Shown: in pieces, positions 44,331-56,194 of the stretch | How the letters are laid out: every line of letters starts with the position of its first letter | Position numbering within the stretch: position 1 is the stretch's first letter | DNA from: Gerris lacustris | Taxonomy: Eukaryota; Arthropoda; Insecta; Hemiptera; Gerridae | Direction: 5' to 3' | NCBI GenBank assembly: GCA_951217055.1 | Contig: OX578277.1 | Coordinates: 114,263,904-114,327,903, forward strand | DNA length: 64,000 bases | The notes under the pieces: model-generated | Database searches by the model: none | Told to the model about the DNA's origin: nothing | Seen by the model: the letters and a program-made list of their open reading frames with translations, nothing else | Program-made: the position numbers and the translations under genes

Positions 44331-44739
44331 ATATACAGTAATACAATATTTCATCTCCAGTAGGGGAAAATACAAACTTTCATCCATTGTTCAGTTTTTA
44401 TTATTTTAATTAATAACAATAATTGCTAGCACTTTTAATAGCAGATATAAGAGATTCAATATTAACAACAAATAATAATTGGAATTAAACTCAAATTGAA
44501 GGTTATTTAGATGCAGGTTATAAAAAATTATAGACAAGGTCGAAAAAGCAGTGTCGCCAACCTGAATTTCAACAACTTCATTACGTTAGTCATTCATTCT
44601 CTACTATTTATAAAATAATTAAGTTGGCAATCCTAGTTTTTCTCCCTACTTAACTTTTTTGCCCTACTTTTACTTTTTCTTCCTACTTTTGAGTCCAGAG
44701 AAGAAAAGACTTACTTTAGTCCCTCTATACTAATCCAAA

Positions 44740-45075
44740 ATCATAACTTTTTCTCTTTACTGCGGAGATAAATTTATGTAGTTTGTGCGCATGAGGAAGA
44801 GAAACAAATAGGCGTAGAAGGTTGAAACTAATATGGGACCAACAATGGGCTAATTATGACCTACCATCCAAATTTTATTAAAATCGGACAAGTAGATTTT
44901 AAGACAAATATGTTGGTTTAAAACATTTTTGGATTAACCGACTGACACACTCAAGACCAAAAATGTTCCCTGATGTCTGAAACGGATTCTGACTAAGACA
45001 TTCTCGGAAAATAAGTTCGTTCTCCAAAACTATTATGATAGCTTCCGTTACCTTCAGTAAGCTTGAAAGTAACAT
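44740..45075 (-). mobile_element. Family X-related repeat
   Basis: Minus strand: CTTACTGAAGGTAACGGAAG, CGTTTCAGACATCAGGGAAC, TTGGTCCCATATTAGTTTCA and CTCTTCCTCATGCGCACAAA, as at 54005-54410 and 57365-57640. Confidence 0.7.
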
Positions 45076-45539
45076 CAAGGATATAATTAATAAATTTCAA
45101 GAGTTCATTCAACTCGGTAAAAAAATAAAATCCTTAGTAGATTTTCTTTAGTTTTCAATGTAAAAACAATATAAAAGACTTAGAAAAAAACATTGGATTA
45201 TTTTTAATTAGGTTTTCGTTTTTCTACTTCGACAAAAATACATAATTCAATTTAACTTTGTTTTATTGTTATTATTAAAGGTTTATTTATTTCTTCATTA
45301 AGGAAAACCGAGTTACAACAACAAAAAGTAAATTGAAAATTAAATTCGTTTTTTCCTCAGTAATACTGAGCCTGGGCTGGGAAATCCTAACATTAAGATT
45401 TCATTTCCATTCAGTAAACATTAAGAACAAATTCCCTTTTATTTTAATATTAATTCCGAAGGATAATTATATCCTGCCTTTTTTTTTTGAGCGAATTTTT
45501 TCTTGAACAAATTAAATATATCAGTGGGGTGGGGAGAGA

Positions 45540-45735
45540 GAGAGAAAGTATTTTATTAAGCGAAAATCTGTTTTGTTCATTTTTTTTTGAAACGTTAGCA
45601 CGTTTTAAGACCTCCTGAGTTAAATTTTGTCTGACTGTGGTTGCGCAGGCGCGTCCATACTGCATTGAGATTGTCCATACTGAAATTGTCCATACTGAAA
45701 TTGTCCATACTGAAATTGTCCATACTGCATTGCTG
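45540..45735 (+). repeat. Family U/T-like start and a 15-bp repeat
   Basis: GAGAAAGTATTTTATTAAGCG and TTAAGACCTCCTGAGT resemble the starts of families U and T. Next come four tandem units of ATTGTCCATACTGAA at 45669-45731. Confidence 0.6.
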
Positions 45736-46573
45736 TGGAGTCCATACCGTAATTGAAAACGGATTTAGATATAAAGTTAAAGTTAAAAGAGAATTTCTGA
45801 TCGATTTCGTCGCGTCGGACCGGTTTTCATGGTAAACACAGAAATATGTTATTTTCGTCAGTTTTCATGATTAAATAGTCCTTTCAAATGAAAGCATTTT
45901 ATTAATTGAGTGTTAAATCCCTTTTATTAAGTCAGCATGTTCTCTTGAACCAAATAATTGAAAGTAGGCAGGTAATAAACCTGAAAGCTAAACACTGCTA
46001 AACACCGGACCCACTTAGTAAGTTCATTACGGATTTTATATGTTTTTAAATAAGAAATTTGGCCACGTCTTCTGAATAAAAAGGTATGTGTGAGACTCTC
46101 AGGCATTGGAAGTGAAACTTAAGTTCTAGAAACAGTTGATTTTATGCATTGCTCTCTTTGCATTTGTTGACCATTTTATTATTTCAGGATTAAGAAATGG
46201 TTATGTGGAATTTAATTGGAAAATAAAATATTTATCTACGATTGATACGAAATATAAACATTATATCTCTGTTTAGATGCATAGAAAGTGATTCTTTTCG
46301 TAGCTGTATTCATTGCGCATGCGCGTTTTTAATGAGGTGAAGTATTCTTCACCTTATCGCACGATTTGTTTGTTTACAGTTAACAAAACTAATTTGCTGT
46401 TTGATTAATTAATGTAACTGTTTATATCGAGTTTTTAGTGAAAAACAATGAGTGATTTATGCCATTATGACGAAAATGAGGAGAATAATACGCCTCCCGA
46501 AATAATTAATTCGGCACAAAATACAACTAATGAATTAATGTCATCTTAATCAAAAGAGAAATACGAACTTACA

Positions 46574-46816
46574 TACAGCAAGTTTAAAACAAATTATAAT
46601 CATTATTAACTACGGGAAACAGACAGAGAAAAATACACTCTATACAGTCTATACTGCGGAAATATAGAGGCCCGTGGTTCAAATCCCGGCGCTGGAGTGT
46701 ATTTTTCTCTGTCTGTTTCCCGTAGTTAATAATAATTATAATTTGTTTTAAATTAAAATTTAATCTTTCCGTCGTATGAATACTACCAAAATCGTAAAAT
46801 ATGTACAGGAAGTTTA
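46574..46816 (+). mobile_element. tRNA-box foldback element, copy C; 13-bp target duplication
   Basis: Body 46587-46803 (217 bp), flanked by TACAGCAAGTTTA and TACAGGAAGTTTA (one mismatch). Arms of about 54 bp (46587-46640, 46696-46750) contain ATTAACTACGGGAAACAGAC and its complement. A B-box GTGGTTCAAATCCCGGC lies at about 46674-46690, and the one-sided 3' tail CCGTCGTATGAATACTACC matches copies A and B. Confidence 0.85.
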
Positions 46817-47235
46817 TTAAATTTTTTTTTTCTGTATTTATTATTAAAATCCAACAATTGTAGATAAAGTACGGTACGCAACTCGTGGGAAAACTGCATT
46901 TTGCTTTGCTCGAATGGTTTTACTACCCTCGCTGTCGCTCGGGTGCAAACTCCACACTCGCATGCAAAATGCTACTTTCCACACTAAACTAAGCAAATCA
47001 TACTTTTTAACTCTGACAGCGCGGGAAAATCGGAAAAAAATGGGAGGAAACCAATGAGAGCTTGAGATTTTGGAGGGTAATAGGTTGGGCCAACTAGGCA
47101 AACAAAAATATCACTGGTGGAGGGGCGAGGCACTCAGGATAACCGTCCGAGGAGACTTCGTAACCTCCACCCCTCGAATCTTTACATTCCCTTTACTGTT
47201 TCTTGTTCCGTTTGCATAGTTTCCCTCTTGTTTTT
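46817..47235. other. No gene recognised
   Basis: An 85-codon minus frame (46844-47101) lacks motifs. Composition is moderately balanced; no splice pattern was established. Confidence 0.35.
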
Positions 47236-47237
47236 AT

Positions 47238-47445
47238 ACCTTTCCCTATATATATATTATATATACTATCTATATTATATCTATATTAATATATTCTATA
47301 TTATACCTTTCCCTATATATATATTATATATACTATCTATATTATATCTATATTAATATATTCTATATTATACCTTTCCCTATATATATATTATATATAC
47401 TATCTATATTATATGTATATTAATATATTCTATATTATACCTTTC
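47238..47445. repeat. 67-bp AT-rich tandem repeat, three copies
   Basis: ACCTTTCCCTATATATATAT recurs at 47238, 47305, 47372 and (start only) 47439, exactly 67 bp apart, with units essentially identical. Confidence 0.92.
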
Positions 47446-48395
47446 CCTATATTTCTGAGGTGTATTATTATAGTTATATCACTCTTTGTCTAAGAATTTA
47501 ATTCACATTTTATACCTACTTCATAACCATTACAATTACATTTATTGAACGTCAAAAGAAAATAAATTTATAATAATTGCAAGAAATATTCGTAAATAAT
47601 AAGTTAAAGTCAAAGGAGAAAACGATATAGTTAAAAAGATCGCGATTTGAGATGGAGTAACAAAACCTTCTTTTGTTTACCAACAAATGATGCTGCCCCA
47701 CCACTGCAACCCGCCTAGTGGCTTTATTTCTTCTCCCCCATAGGTTGGCTAATCTGAGCTGTCTTAGTATAGACGCGTAATGTACTATTATAGAGGAGCT
47801 GTCGCACTCATCTGAAACTATCCTCATATGTGGTTCGGTTCCCTGTATGATAGAATTGTTTTTATAAAAATATATTGGTAAGTTGTTGATCAGTTTGTCA
47901 TGAGATGGAATATCAAGTCGTTAGAGGCGTAAATAAAGAGAGACCTTGTATAGAGAACCATTGTTTCAATGCTTGACCCCAATTTTCCCTCAAATTTTGA
48001 ACCATTTTATGTTCAGCACACGAGGTTAAATATTGACTATGGTTTCCACAGTGGTGGGGGGAGGGGAGTTATGAGGTTGCCTCAATATAAAGCTAAAATT
48101 TCGATCTCCCATTTTCAAACTCGTAAAATTGGCTCTAAATGATTGCATAACACTGTTGTATACTTTAATAGCATCAAAGGGAGAGGGCAGCACACCCCAA
48201 TAAACAATCCTGGTAGCCAATTTCATCCCTTCTAAACAGAAATTTACTAATTTTCAAAGCTTTGCAGAAATATTTATCGTGGACCTTTTTTTAAATTGAT
48301 GAATTTTTGTTTTTCTGTTATATGGTGTTTATCTGTTGAAAATTTTACATATTCAAACGTAATTTTATTCGTAATTGAAGCAAGCATAAGAGAGC
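47446..48395. other. No gene recognised
   Basis: Unassigned sequence. Small minus-strand frames at 47552-47827 and 48026-48226 carry no known motif. Confidence 0.4.
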
Positions 48396-49345
48396 TTCTT
48401 ACATCCAACAAAATATACATCCTTTCTGTCTGTCAGTGTCTGTCTGTCTGTCTGTCTGTCTGTCTGCCTGTCTGTCTGTCTGTCAGTAACATTTACGTGT
48501 CCGACGATAACTTAAGTAAAAGTTGACAGATTTAGTTGAAATTTAGTACACATATTCCTTTTGCTAATGCTCAGGCTAAGTTCGTTTGACAGCGGGAAAA
48601 GAACGTTCGTTCATAACGGGAAAAGATTCTATTATCCCATACTATCAGCGACATAGCTATGAAGTGATAAAGATCGTTAAAACTATTAAAGCGGATTAAA
48701 ATTGATAAAACAACGTTTGTAGTTTTTACCGATATCTTACGTTCTAACGTAACGATTTTAATAAAACTTCATGAACATCATCTAAAGTACAATTGAAACA
48801 AGTTTGTAATATTTCAACTTGATACAAGCAGTAGTATTTGAGTAATGAAGTGATACATTTATAATAATTGCTTAAAATCTACTGCGGGTGGCAAAGATTC
48901 TTATAGTCGTGTAGCGTATAATAGGTTTGTTTAGGAAGTAAAGCTTTGTACCGAGTACCCCCACTCTACCCCACACTACCCTCTTCCACTTATCTTTAAT
49001 ATTCAGTATTTTATTGCAATACGCTCGTTTCAATGATAGAGCCACACGATGCCTAGTTAAACTTAATATACATCGTCTAATGAACATTTAAAACAGACAT
49101 GTAAAATTTCTACTTGATGCAAGCACCAGTTTTTATGTATATACATAATATATTTTATAATAGTTAAAATGGAGATGTGTGGTTAGTGCGGAATATTAAG
49201 AATGCAGGGTGGCTCCCTTACTACTACACTCTCTACATTAATGATATTTTTTAACTATCAACTCATCGTGATCATCTATTTTCTCTATTTTATTCAATAC
49301 ATATTTATTGCTATACGCTCGCTTCAATGATAGAGCCACGCGATG
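48396..49345 (+). mobile_element. Family X/V repeat, long copy with (TCTG)n
   Basis: The TCTG tract at 48430-48484 is followed by CGACGATAACTTAAGTAAAAG, AATGCTCAGGCTAAGTTCGT, GCGACATAGCTATGAAGTGA, TTACCGATATCTTACGTTC, and a tandem-like repeat of GCTCGTTTCAATGATAGAGC (49022 and 49318). No ORF of significance. Confidence 0.65.
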
Positions 49346-49439
49346 CCTAGTAACTTTGAAAAAAAAGGAAAGCCATATTTATCTAATATATTTTTATGAG
49401 AGCATGAAATATTGTCGTTCTTCAGAACGATCACACAGC

Positions 49440-50310
49440 TTCTAGTTTTTAGGGTTTTGTAGATTCTTCTTAAAACCCTTATACCGAGGGTGATGTGTCC
49501 GTCTGTCCGTCGCTCTTTGGTTCACAGGGCCCGAACCGTTTAAGCTAAAGAGCTGAAATTTGAAACACTGGTGCAACTTTTTGACCCAACCACAGGAAAA
49601 ATATACAGAAGCTCAAAATTAAATATGCGCTTGCGCAATTCGCAAAAATGTTGTAAACTCAAAATTTATATTTTTTTTAATTTTTGAGTGGGGTATCAAA
49701 TGAAAGCTGATGAAGAGTAGGACGCAAATATATATATGCTTTTTTAAAATTTTGCATTCCTTATTAGGTAAAAAAATCAAAATATACCGAAACCCCCCCC
49801 CCCCCCCCTCAACCACTATATAACGGCTGGTCCTAATATTTTGAAAAAATTCATGCTAATGCCTTATTTTAAGGCGATGAAAATTCCGGGAGTTCATCCC
49901 AAATTTTAAAAAATTGCCAATTTTGGGAGCGAAAATTTGAAGTGCGCCAAAAAAATTATTTTTTAAAACTTTTGAGTTGGGTATCAAATTAAAGCTACTG
50001 AAGAGTAGGATTCAAATATATATTTGCTTTTTTAAATATTTCATTCTTTATTGGTTTTATAAGTCATAATATACCCCCAAAAATGTTCCCCCCTACCCAA
50101 CCACTATATAACGGGTGGTCCTATAATTTCGAAATAATTCATGGTTATACCTTATGGTGGAGCGATGGAAATGTTCTGAAAAAAATAATTTATCTAGTCG
50201 TTATTAGTGATGAAAATCATTGTGACCCCTCGGGGGATCGAACCCGAGACTCTTGAGATCGAAGCAAAAAATCATAATTACATAACGGGCATGCTTAATC
50301 ATCTACAAAA
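49440..50310 (+). mobile_element. Repeat with internal duplication and B-box-like end
   Basis: Starts with AGGGTTTTGTAGATTCTTCT and a CCGTCTGTCCGTCG tract. Two direct repeats of about 310 bp follow (TTTGAGTGGGGTATCAAATG near 49684, TTTGAGTTGGGTATCAAATT near 49972; each ends CAACCACTATATAACGG). On minus, 50222-50256 reads GAGTCTCGGGTTCGATCCCC, a strong B box. Probably a composite element related in style to families U and W. Confidence 0.6.
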
Positions 50311-50571
50311 CCCTAAAAAGTACTTGGACGCAATTACTTCCCTGTCTTTTTTTATTATTATTATTGAACGACATATAAGTCTTGTTAAGTACACTTTGAT
50401 TTCCTCATATACGACGAATATTTATTAAATAAAAACTACCAGCAACAGTTTCAAGGGGGGAAATTTTAAAACTTTTTCTTTCCATCGACATAAAATAATG
50501 AAATACGAAATTTCAGATATATGTTGAAAGTGAAATATGTTAAGAGTTGCCATATTTTTTTTCTGGGTTCG

Positions 50572-50574
<3 letters not shown>

Positions 50575-50638
<64 letters not shown>

Positions 50639-50763
50639 GTATAAAAAGAAGATATAATATGATGGATGTTTTCTAATATAGGGTTTTTTTTGTTTTTGTG
50701 TGCTGTGAGAGGACGAAGTAATATTTCACTGAGATATAGAAGAGTTGGCGATTAGTTGAGAAC

Positions 50764-50836
<73 letters not shown>
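50575..50836. repeat. Two (TA)n microsatellites
   Basis: TA runs at about 50575-50636 and 50770-50834 separated by about 130 bp of unassigned sequence. Confidence 0.95.
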
Positions 50837-51545
50837 GGAAAAGTTTATTCTTGAATTGACCTGAGGGACAGAAGCACATAGTTCGTTCAGAATGAGGCAA
50901 TTTATCCAGCCATATATTACTGTAAGCTAGTCTCCACAATACCTATCTACCTCGCTCCACATTTGCTAACATTTATTGCTTCTTGTTCAGTTCCGAAGGT
51001 CATCGAAATTTTTTTTTTTTTCGAACGAAGTTCGTTATTGCACGTTACAGCGTCTGGGAGTATAGGTATCTGATATACCAACCGGTAACCAAATCGATCG
51101 TCACAAAACCACGTCTTCACGAAATTGACGCATGACTATAACTTAAGTCAAAGTTGACCTATTCGCGCGCAACGCTCGCGTAAACGTAAGCGTTAAATGT
51201 AAAATTGGAATTAGGACGTGAAATAATTCTAACTTTATCTATATTCAATGAGACAAATAACTTTTATAATTTTTTTTTTTTTTTTTTTTTTAGTAAAACC
51301 AACACCGACACCGCTATGAAGTTTTAAAGATATTTAGAACTTTTAAAGCGGACCTAACCGTTTAAAATAGAGAAAACTACATTTTTACCAATACCTTACG
51401 TTCTAATCGAACGATTTTAATGAAACTTCATACAAAGTACAATTAATACCAGCATTGTAAAATTTCAACCTGATACAAGCAGCCGTCTTTGTGTAGTGGA
51501 GTGATATATTTGAGAGGGTAAGGGAATAGTAGATAGGGAATAGAT

Positions 51546-53128
51546 AGTAGATTTTAAACAAGCATATGATAGCGTGAAAAGAGGTTAACTTATCCAAGTG
51601 CCCAAAGAACTGGGACTGCCAGCAAATCTCATTAGGCTCTTGAAAATGACACGAAAACCTTAAGCAAGATAAGAGTGGACGGGGAACTATCGGAACCCTT
51701 CGAAATATAGATAGGACTTAGACAGGGAAACTTCCTGTCCACTATCCTCTTTAATTTAGCTCTGGAAGATATTATGCGACAGATGCCTGGAAACCAAGGA
51801 GGAACTATCTTTAACAAACTACGACAGGACCTAGCACACGCCGACGATGTTGCTATGATCGCCCGTAATACCCAAGCACTAGAGGAAGGCTATTCCTACT
51901 TGCAGCAAAAAGCAGCGGAGATGTGACTCAGGGTGAACATAGCCAAGTCCAAATATCTACTTACAAGCAGACAGCGAAGCCAGAACCACCTCTATACATC
52001 ACCATTAATGGTCAAAACTTCGAAAGGTGTCGAAGCTTTAAATATTTAGGAGCTATGATCACAGAGGACAACTCAATGGAGGTAGAAATTAAAGCAAGGA
52101 TTGCTGCCGGAAATGGGAGCTATTTTGCACTCCAAAAATTTTTTAAAAGCAAGACAGTGAGCCGAAACTCCAAATTGATCGTCTACAGAACTGTAGTTAG
52201 ACCGGTGGTGCTGTATGGAGCAGAGAACTAGACCCTGGCGCGTAGAGACGGGGAGTTATTACGAAGATGGGAACGGAAAGTATTAAGAAGAATCTTCGGT
52301 GCTGTTTGTGACAATGGTGAATGGTGTATAAGATAGATCTAACAGAGAGTTAGCAGACCTTTATGGAGAGCCAGATCTGATAATGGAAGCCAAAAGAGCC
52401 AGACTAAGATGGCAAGGGAGCCAGGGTGGCCGAGGTGGTAAAGACACCGCGCAGCTATCACTGAGTCGAGGCAACTCGAGGTCGTGGGTTCGATCCCGGG
52501 CCGTGATACTCTGAATTGCATCTATGAATCGCGGACGGAGCAGGGCGAGGGCACCCCACGAGAGGTTCTCTTTCCCCACGCTGTCTAGTGGGTTCGATCC
52601 GTGTCATGAGATGTGATCTGTATATATGGTTCGAGGTCGGAGTAGGGCGAGGGGACCCCCTGAGGGGTCCTCTTCCCCCACACTTTGAAGCACGCTCATA
52701 TAGTATAGCTTACTAATGACCACATCATACTCGCTTGGGTGGTACAATGTACAAATGTATGATGTGTGAAGTAGCTGGAACTCTCCACCACGGGGAAGTA
52801 AAATGGGTCCACTGTAGGCCTGATTGCGAGGTTCGAACAAGTGGTTCGTCCTACCCGTCTAGTAGGAAGTAGTATGTAACTACTACTACTACTACTAAGA
52901 TGGGCAGGGCATGTTGAAAGACTAGAAGATGACAGAGGAGTCAAGAAGCTGTGGAGAGGAAAACCAGGTGGAAGGAGGTATAGAGGCCGACCCAGGTTGA
53001 GATGGGAGGACGAGTTGGAGGCAGATATGAGAAGGATGGGAGTGAGGCGCTGGCCGACAGTAGCCCTTCATAGAGGAGATTGGAGCCGTGTTATTGGTCA
53101 GGCCCAAGCCCTACATGGGCTGTTGTAG
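51546..53128 (+). pseudogene. LINE reverse transcriptase, 3' part, several stops, SINE-interrupted
   Basis: Readable pieces in order: DFKQAYDSV (51548 on), LGLPANLIRLLKM, LRQGN...FNLALEDIM, the catalytic block HADDVAMIAR (usually YADD; near 51836), FKYLGAMIT (about 52035), a long open stretch to LYGAEN then a stop at 52229, LRRIFGAV, and, beyond the SINE, GRPRLRWEDELEADM. This is the RT and C-terminal part of an endonuclease/RT-type LINE, RTE/CR1-like by motif style. Frameshifts and stops make it non-functional. Confidence 0.85.
52403..52909 (+). mobile_element. tRNA-derived SINE nested in the LINE, about 16-bp target duplication
   Basis: Body 52419-52893, flanked by ACTAAGATGGCAAGGG and ACTAAGATGGGCAGGG. 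The head has GTGGCCGAGGTGGTAAAGAC (A box) and GTGGGTTCGATCCCGGGC (B box, about 52485-52502). The body contains a duplicated module (GGACGGAGCAGGGCGAGGGC and GGTCGGAGTAGGGCGAGGGG) and ACATCATACTCGCTTGGGTG, and ends with a (TAC)n tail. It splits a reverse transcriptase C-terminal codon run that reads through when removed. Confidence 0.9.
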
Positions 53129-53283
53129 CGCCGTAGAGTAAGTAAGTAGGGAATAGTAGTCCTGTTGCCTCACTACTCAGTTCTACTACAATCATCCTCT
53201 TTAACTATCAACTCATTATTATTAACTATTCTTTCAATGTTCAATACATATTTATTGCAAGACGCTCGCTCTAGGATAAATAA

Positions 53284-53838
53284 ACAGGTCAAGTGTGTGC
53301 TAGTGAGCACACAGCGAGGGTCCGTAGGCAACCCTGTATAGTTTAAGTAGTACCCTATTGATGGTGTTTTTGTAAATGCTAAAAAGCTTACTTTGAACTA
53401 TCCTATGGGTCTGATATTCTCAAAACACATAAACAAACTTCCGATAAAGTATTTTTTTGCCACTGAACCGGACTACAACCATAATATAAATTCATCGAAA
53501 ATACCATAATTATAAAAAAAAAACGTATTTTGTCAATAAAATAATATTTTTTTCGAAGTTTCCAAAAAGTGGTATCTTTACTTTTGGTCGAAGAATGTTC
53601 AGGAATTTTTCCAGATTGTTTGCACTTCACATAAGCGAGATAGAGGGGGGGGGGGGGCACGTTTCACACCCGCTTCAACGCTTCAAACTCGCCTACACTC
53701 GCTATATATTTGAAATATGTGGGTAAGTACAAGACACATACGTGCCACGTGCCAAATTTCAAAGTGATCGGACGAAAGGTGTAGTCGTGAGAGCAGGCGA
53801 CCGGACGTTCCTTGGTTTTGCCTACGGACCCTAAAAAC
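53284..53838 (-). mobile_element. Family W repeat, copy 3
   Basis: Reverse of 57644-58352, from the hairpin end (AAACAGGTCAAGTGTGTGCT) to TTGCCTACGGACCCTAAAAA. It retains the 5' GGGTCCGTAGGC end but is internally shorter; a G run at 53645-53657. A target duplication is not clear. Confidence 0.7.
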
Positions 53839-54004
53839 TGTTTTTCTTTTAATTTTTCCATAACTCCGCTAGTACAAACAGTTATTAAATTTTAATTTTG
53901 TCTCTTTTCTAACTCCGCCATGTATAAGTAGTTAACATCGTATACTTAGCAATGTGATTCTATACTTTATATTTAATAAAAAGCGTAAGGAACTTGGTTC
54001 ATCA

Positions 54005-54535
54005 CGCTTTCTGTTCAAATTAATCTGGGGCTATCTGCGGTCTACTTTTGACAAACCATCCAAATTTCATAAAAATCAGATGAGTACTTTTGAAATTAAA
54101 GGTGTTGAAATAAATATATCTTTTTGAGCATGTCGAAGAGAAATAAATGAGCACAGAAGGTTAAAACTTATATTGGACCAACAATGAGTCATATATGACC
54201 TACCATAAAATCTCAATAAAATCGGACGTTTAGTTTTTAAGTTATATGTTGGGTCGCAAAAATTGAGCTACAGACAGACACGGAACCAAAAATGTTCCCT
54301 GATGTCTGAAACGGATTTCTGTCTTGGAATTTTTGAAATCGGAGACAAAATATTTTCGTTCTTCAGAACGATCACATAGCTTCCGTTACCTTGGGTAATC
54401 TCGGAAGGAAAAAAGAGGAAACAATTAAATACTTTAGACTATAATGACTTGTAAAAGCATAATATCAATAGAATACACGTGATAGGATGCGAGGAAGCTA
54501 TGTGCCACACTAATTGGCAGTCTGTTTGAGTTTGT
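54005..54535 (-). mobile_element. Family X-related repeat plus a 3' X block
   Basis: Minus strand 54410-54005 carries CGAGATTACCCAAGGTAACG, CAGAAATCCGTTTCAGACAT and TTGTTGGTCCAATATAAGTT. On plus at 54480-54530 sits the canonical 3' block GATAGGATGCGAGGAAGC and GTGCCACACTAATTGGCAG, oriented oppositely. Confidence 0.65.
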
Positions 54536-54539
54536 TTCA

Positions 54540-55540
54540 TAAATAAATGATGTTGCGTTGTTTTTTTTATTTTTTTATTATTACTGACGTTTTATTAATA
54601 TTAAGATTGTTATACATCTCAGCATTTCTTTATTGTTTTATCTCTAAGAAATCAATGTTTACTTAAAATCAACAAAGATATAAATAATTCAAACAGATCT
54701 TTACACAGTCGGAGAAAAACAAGCCGGCATCTTATATAATAAAACATTGATTCCGTTAATAATCATAACTCAAAGATCACAAACTTCTTATATTTTTCTT
54801 CTGCCGAAGAAACAAACAAATATTTAAAACGAGCAAATATCTTTCATTCTTTCCTCAAAGCTATTTGGGGGGGGGGGGGGGGGTTATAAAAAAAGTTTTC
54901 TTCGTCTTTTTAATAAAGTATTTGTATCTTTAAAAGTTAAAGGTTATCTGAAAATGTAAAAAGAATTTTCCTTTTTCAACAAGATAAAAGGGGATTTTTT
55001 ATAAGAAAATTATAATTATTCAGGTTTTTTTTTTTTATTTTTAGAAAGAGTGAAGTCTGGGAAAATTCTAAACGTTAGAAGTAGAATATTTGCTGTGTTT
55101 CATGGAAAGACTTGCATTTCTAGTACAACTTCATTTTTTTTTTTTTTTTTAATTCTTTAATCTTTAGTAAGTTGGCAATGGAATTTAAAAAGTTGTATTT
55201 ATAACTCAATTGTTTATAAAAGTAGGAAAAAGTTGATTGAGTGTGAGTGAGTATTATAAGCACTACACTGACACTTTATTTTATCCACTTTATTTAAAAC
55301 TATTTTCAACATTAAAGTTGTTTTTTGTTGTATTATTTTATTTTTACATTTTATATTCTTGTTTACTTATCATTGCAATTTATTGAACCGTTATAAATTG
55401 GATCAAAGAAAATAAATTATTTTACATAAATAATTTATCGACACGGAAAATTAAATAGTTTCAAATTTAAATAATTTATTTTCTTGCTTTCTCATATAGG
55501 TATATAGTATAAATAATATAAATAATATGTATAAATAAAA
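54540..55540. other. No gene recognised
   Basis: AT-rich with a 17-base G run at 54866-54882 and several T runs. No useful open frame. Confidence 0.4.
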
Positions 55541-55544
55541 AAAT

Positions 55545-56105
55545 AGACTGCCAATTAGTGTGGCACATAGCCTCCTCGCAACCTATCATTTACTTTATTG
55601 TTTTAATGTTTATTATGTAAAAACTATTAGTTTTTAGCGATCTTTAACACTTCATAGCGGTGTGGCTGTTGGTTTAACTAAAAAATTGTATTTGTAAAAA
55701 ATGTTTGTCTCATTGAATAGATAAAGTTTGATTTTTTTACGCGAGCGTTGCGCGTGAACGCTTGAACGGATAACGTTGTCCAACGAACTCGTCCTGGGCA
55801 TTGGTAAAATGAACATGTCTACCAAATTTCAATAAAATTGGTCGATATTTACTCAAGTTATCGTGGCACGTTTCAGGATTCACAAACACACTGATCGCGA
55901 CTGACAGAAAGAAAGGCAGACTGACAGACAGACAGGCAGACTGACAGACAGACAGGCAGACTGACAGACACGAGACCAAAATTGTTCCCTGATGTCTGAA
56001 ACGGATTTCTGTCTTGGAATTTTTAAAATCGGAGACATAAAACTTTTTCTTTCTCAAAAGTGAACACAATGCTTCCGTTACCTTCGGTAAGCTCGGAAGC
56101 AAAAA
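55545..56105 (-). mobile_element. Family X, best full-length copy
   Basis: On minus, from GCTTCCGAGCTTACCGAAGG (56101) through GAAATCCGTTTCAGACATCA, three CTGTCTGTCAGTCTGC-type units, AACTTGAGTAAATATCGACC, GGACGAGTTCGTTGGACAAC, GCGTTCACGCGCAACGCTCG, CAACAGCCACACCGCTATGA, to GTGCCACACTAATTGGCAG (55547 on). About 560 bp; a 121-codon frame is incidental. No terminal inverted repeat or LTR is visible, so its class is open. Confidence 0.75.
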
Positions 56106-56194
56106 ATATTATGATAGTACGAAAATTAGAAGTTCTTGAGTAGGGAAGATATATATTTTTTTAATATTTTAAATTAGTAGGCTGGGTAGGTAGA

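Larger units (their letters stand above)
51522..53159 (+). mobile_element. 5'-truncated LINE, inserted in X, 11-bp target duplication
   Basis: Body 51533-53148, flanked by GGGAATAGTAG at 51522-51532 and 53149-53159. It ends 3' with GTAGCGCCGTAGAGTAAGTA, a short GTAA-type tail. The coding part begins inside the reverse transcriptase, so it is a dead-on-arrival copy. It is itself interrupted by a SINE. Confidence 0.85.
51000..54000 (+). mobile_element. Family X/V host repeat carrying a nested insertion stack
   Basis: X sequence runs 51000-51532 (CGCGCGCAACGCTCGCGTAA, ACACCGACACCGCTATGAAG), resumes at 53149 with GGAATAGTAGTCCTGTTGCC, runs to about 53280, and resumes after W at about 53838 with AACTCCGCTAGTACAAAC-type V sequence, ending with GTAAGGAACTTGGTTC near 54000. 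The LINE fragment and W lie in the gaps. Confidence 0.75.

Noticed and set aside
47117..47356. 79-codon Tyr/Ile-rich frame
   Set aside because: It is a reading of the 67-bp AT-rich tandem repeat.
55737..56102. 121-codon frame with Leu/Ser/Val-rich CLSVCLSVC run
   Set aside because: It is the translation of the TCTG microsatellite inside family X; similar frames recur at other X copies.
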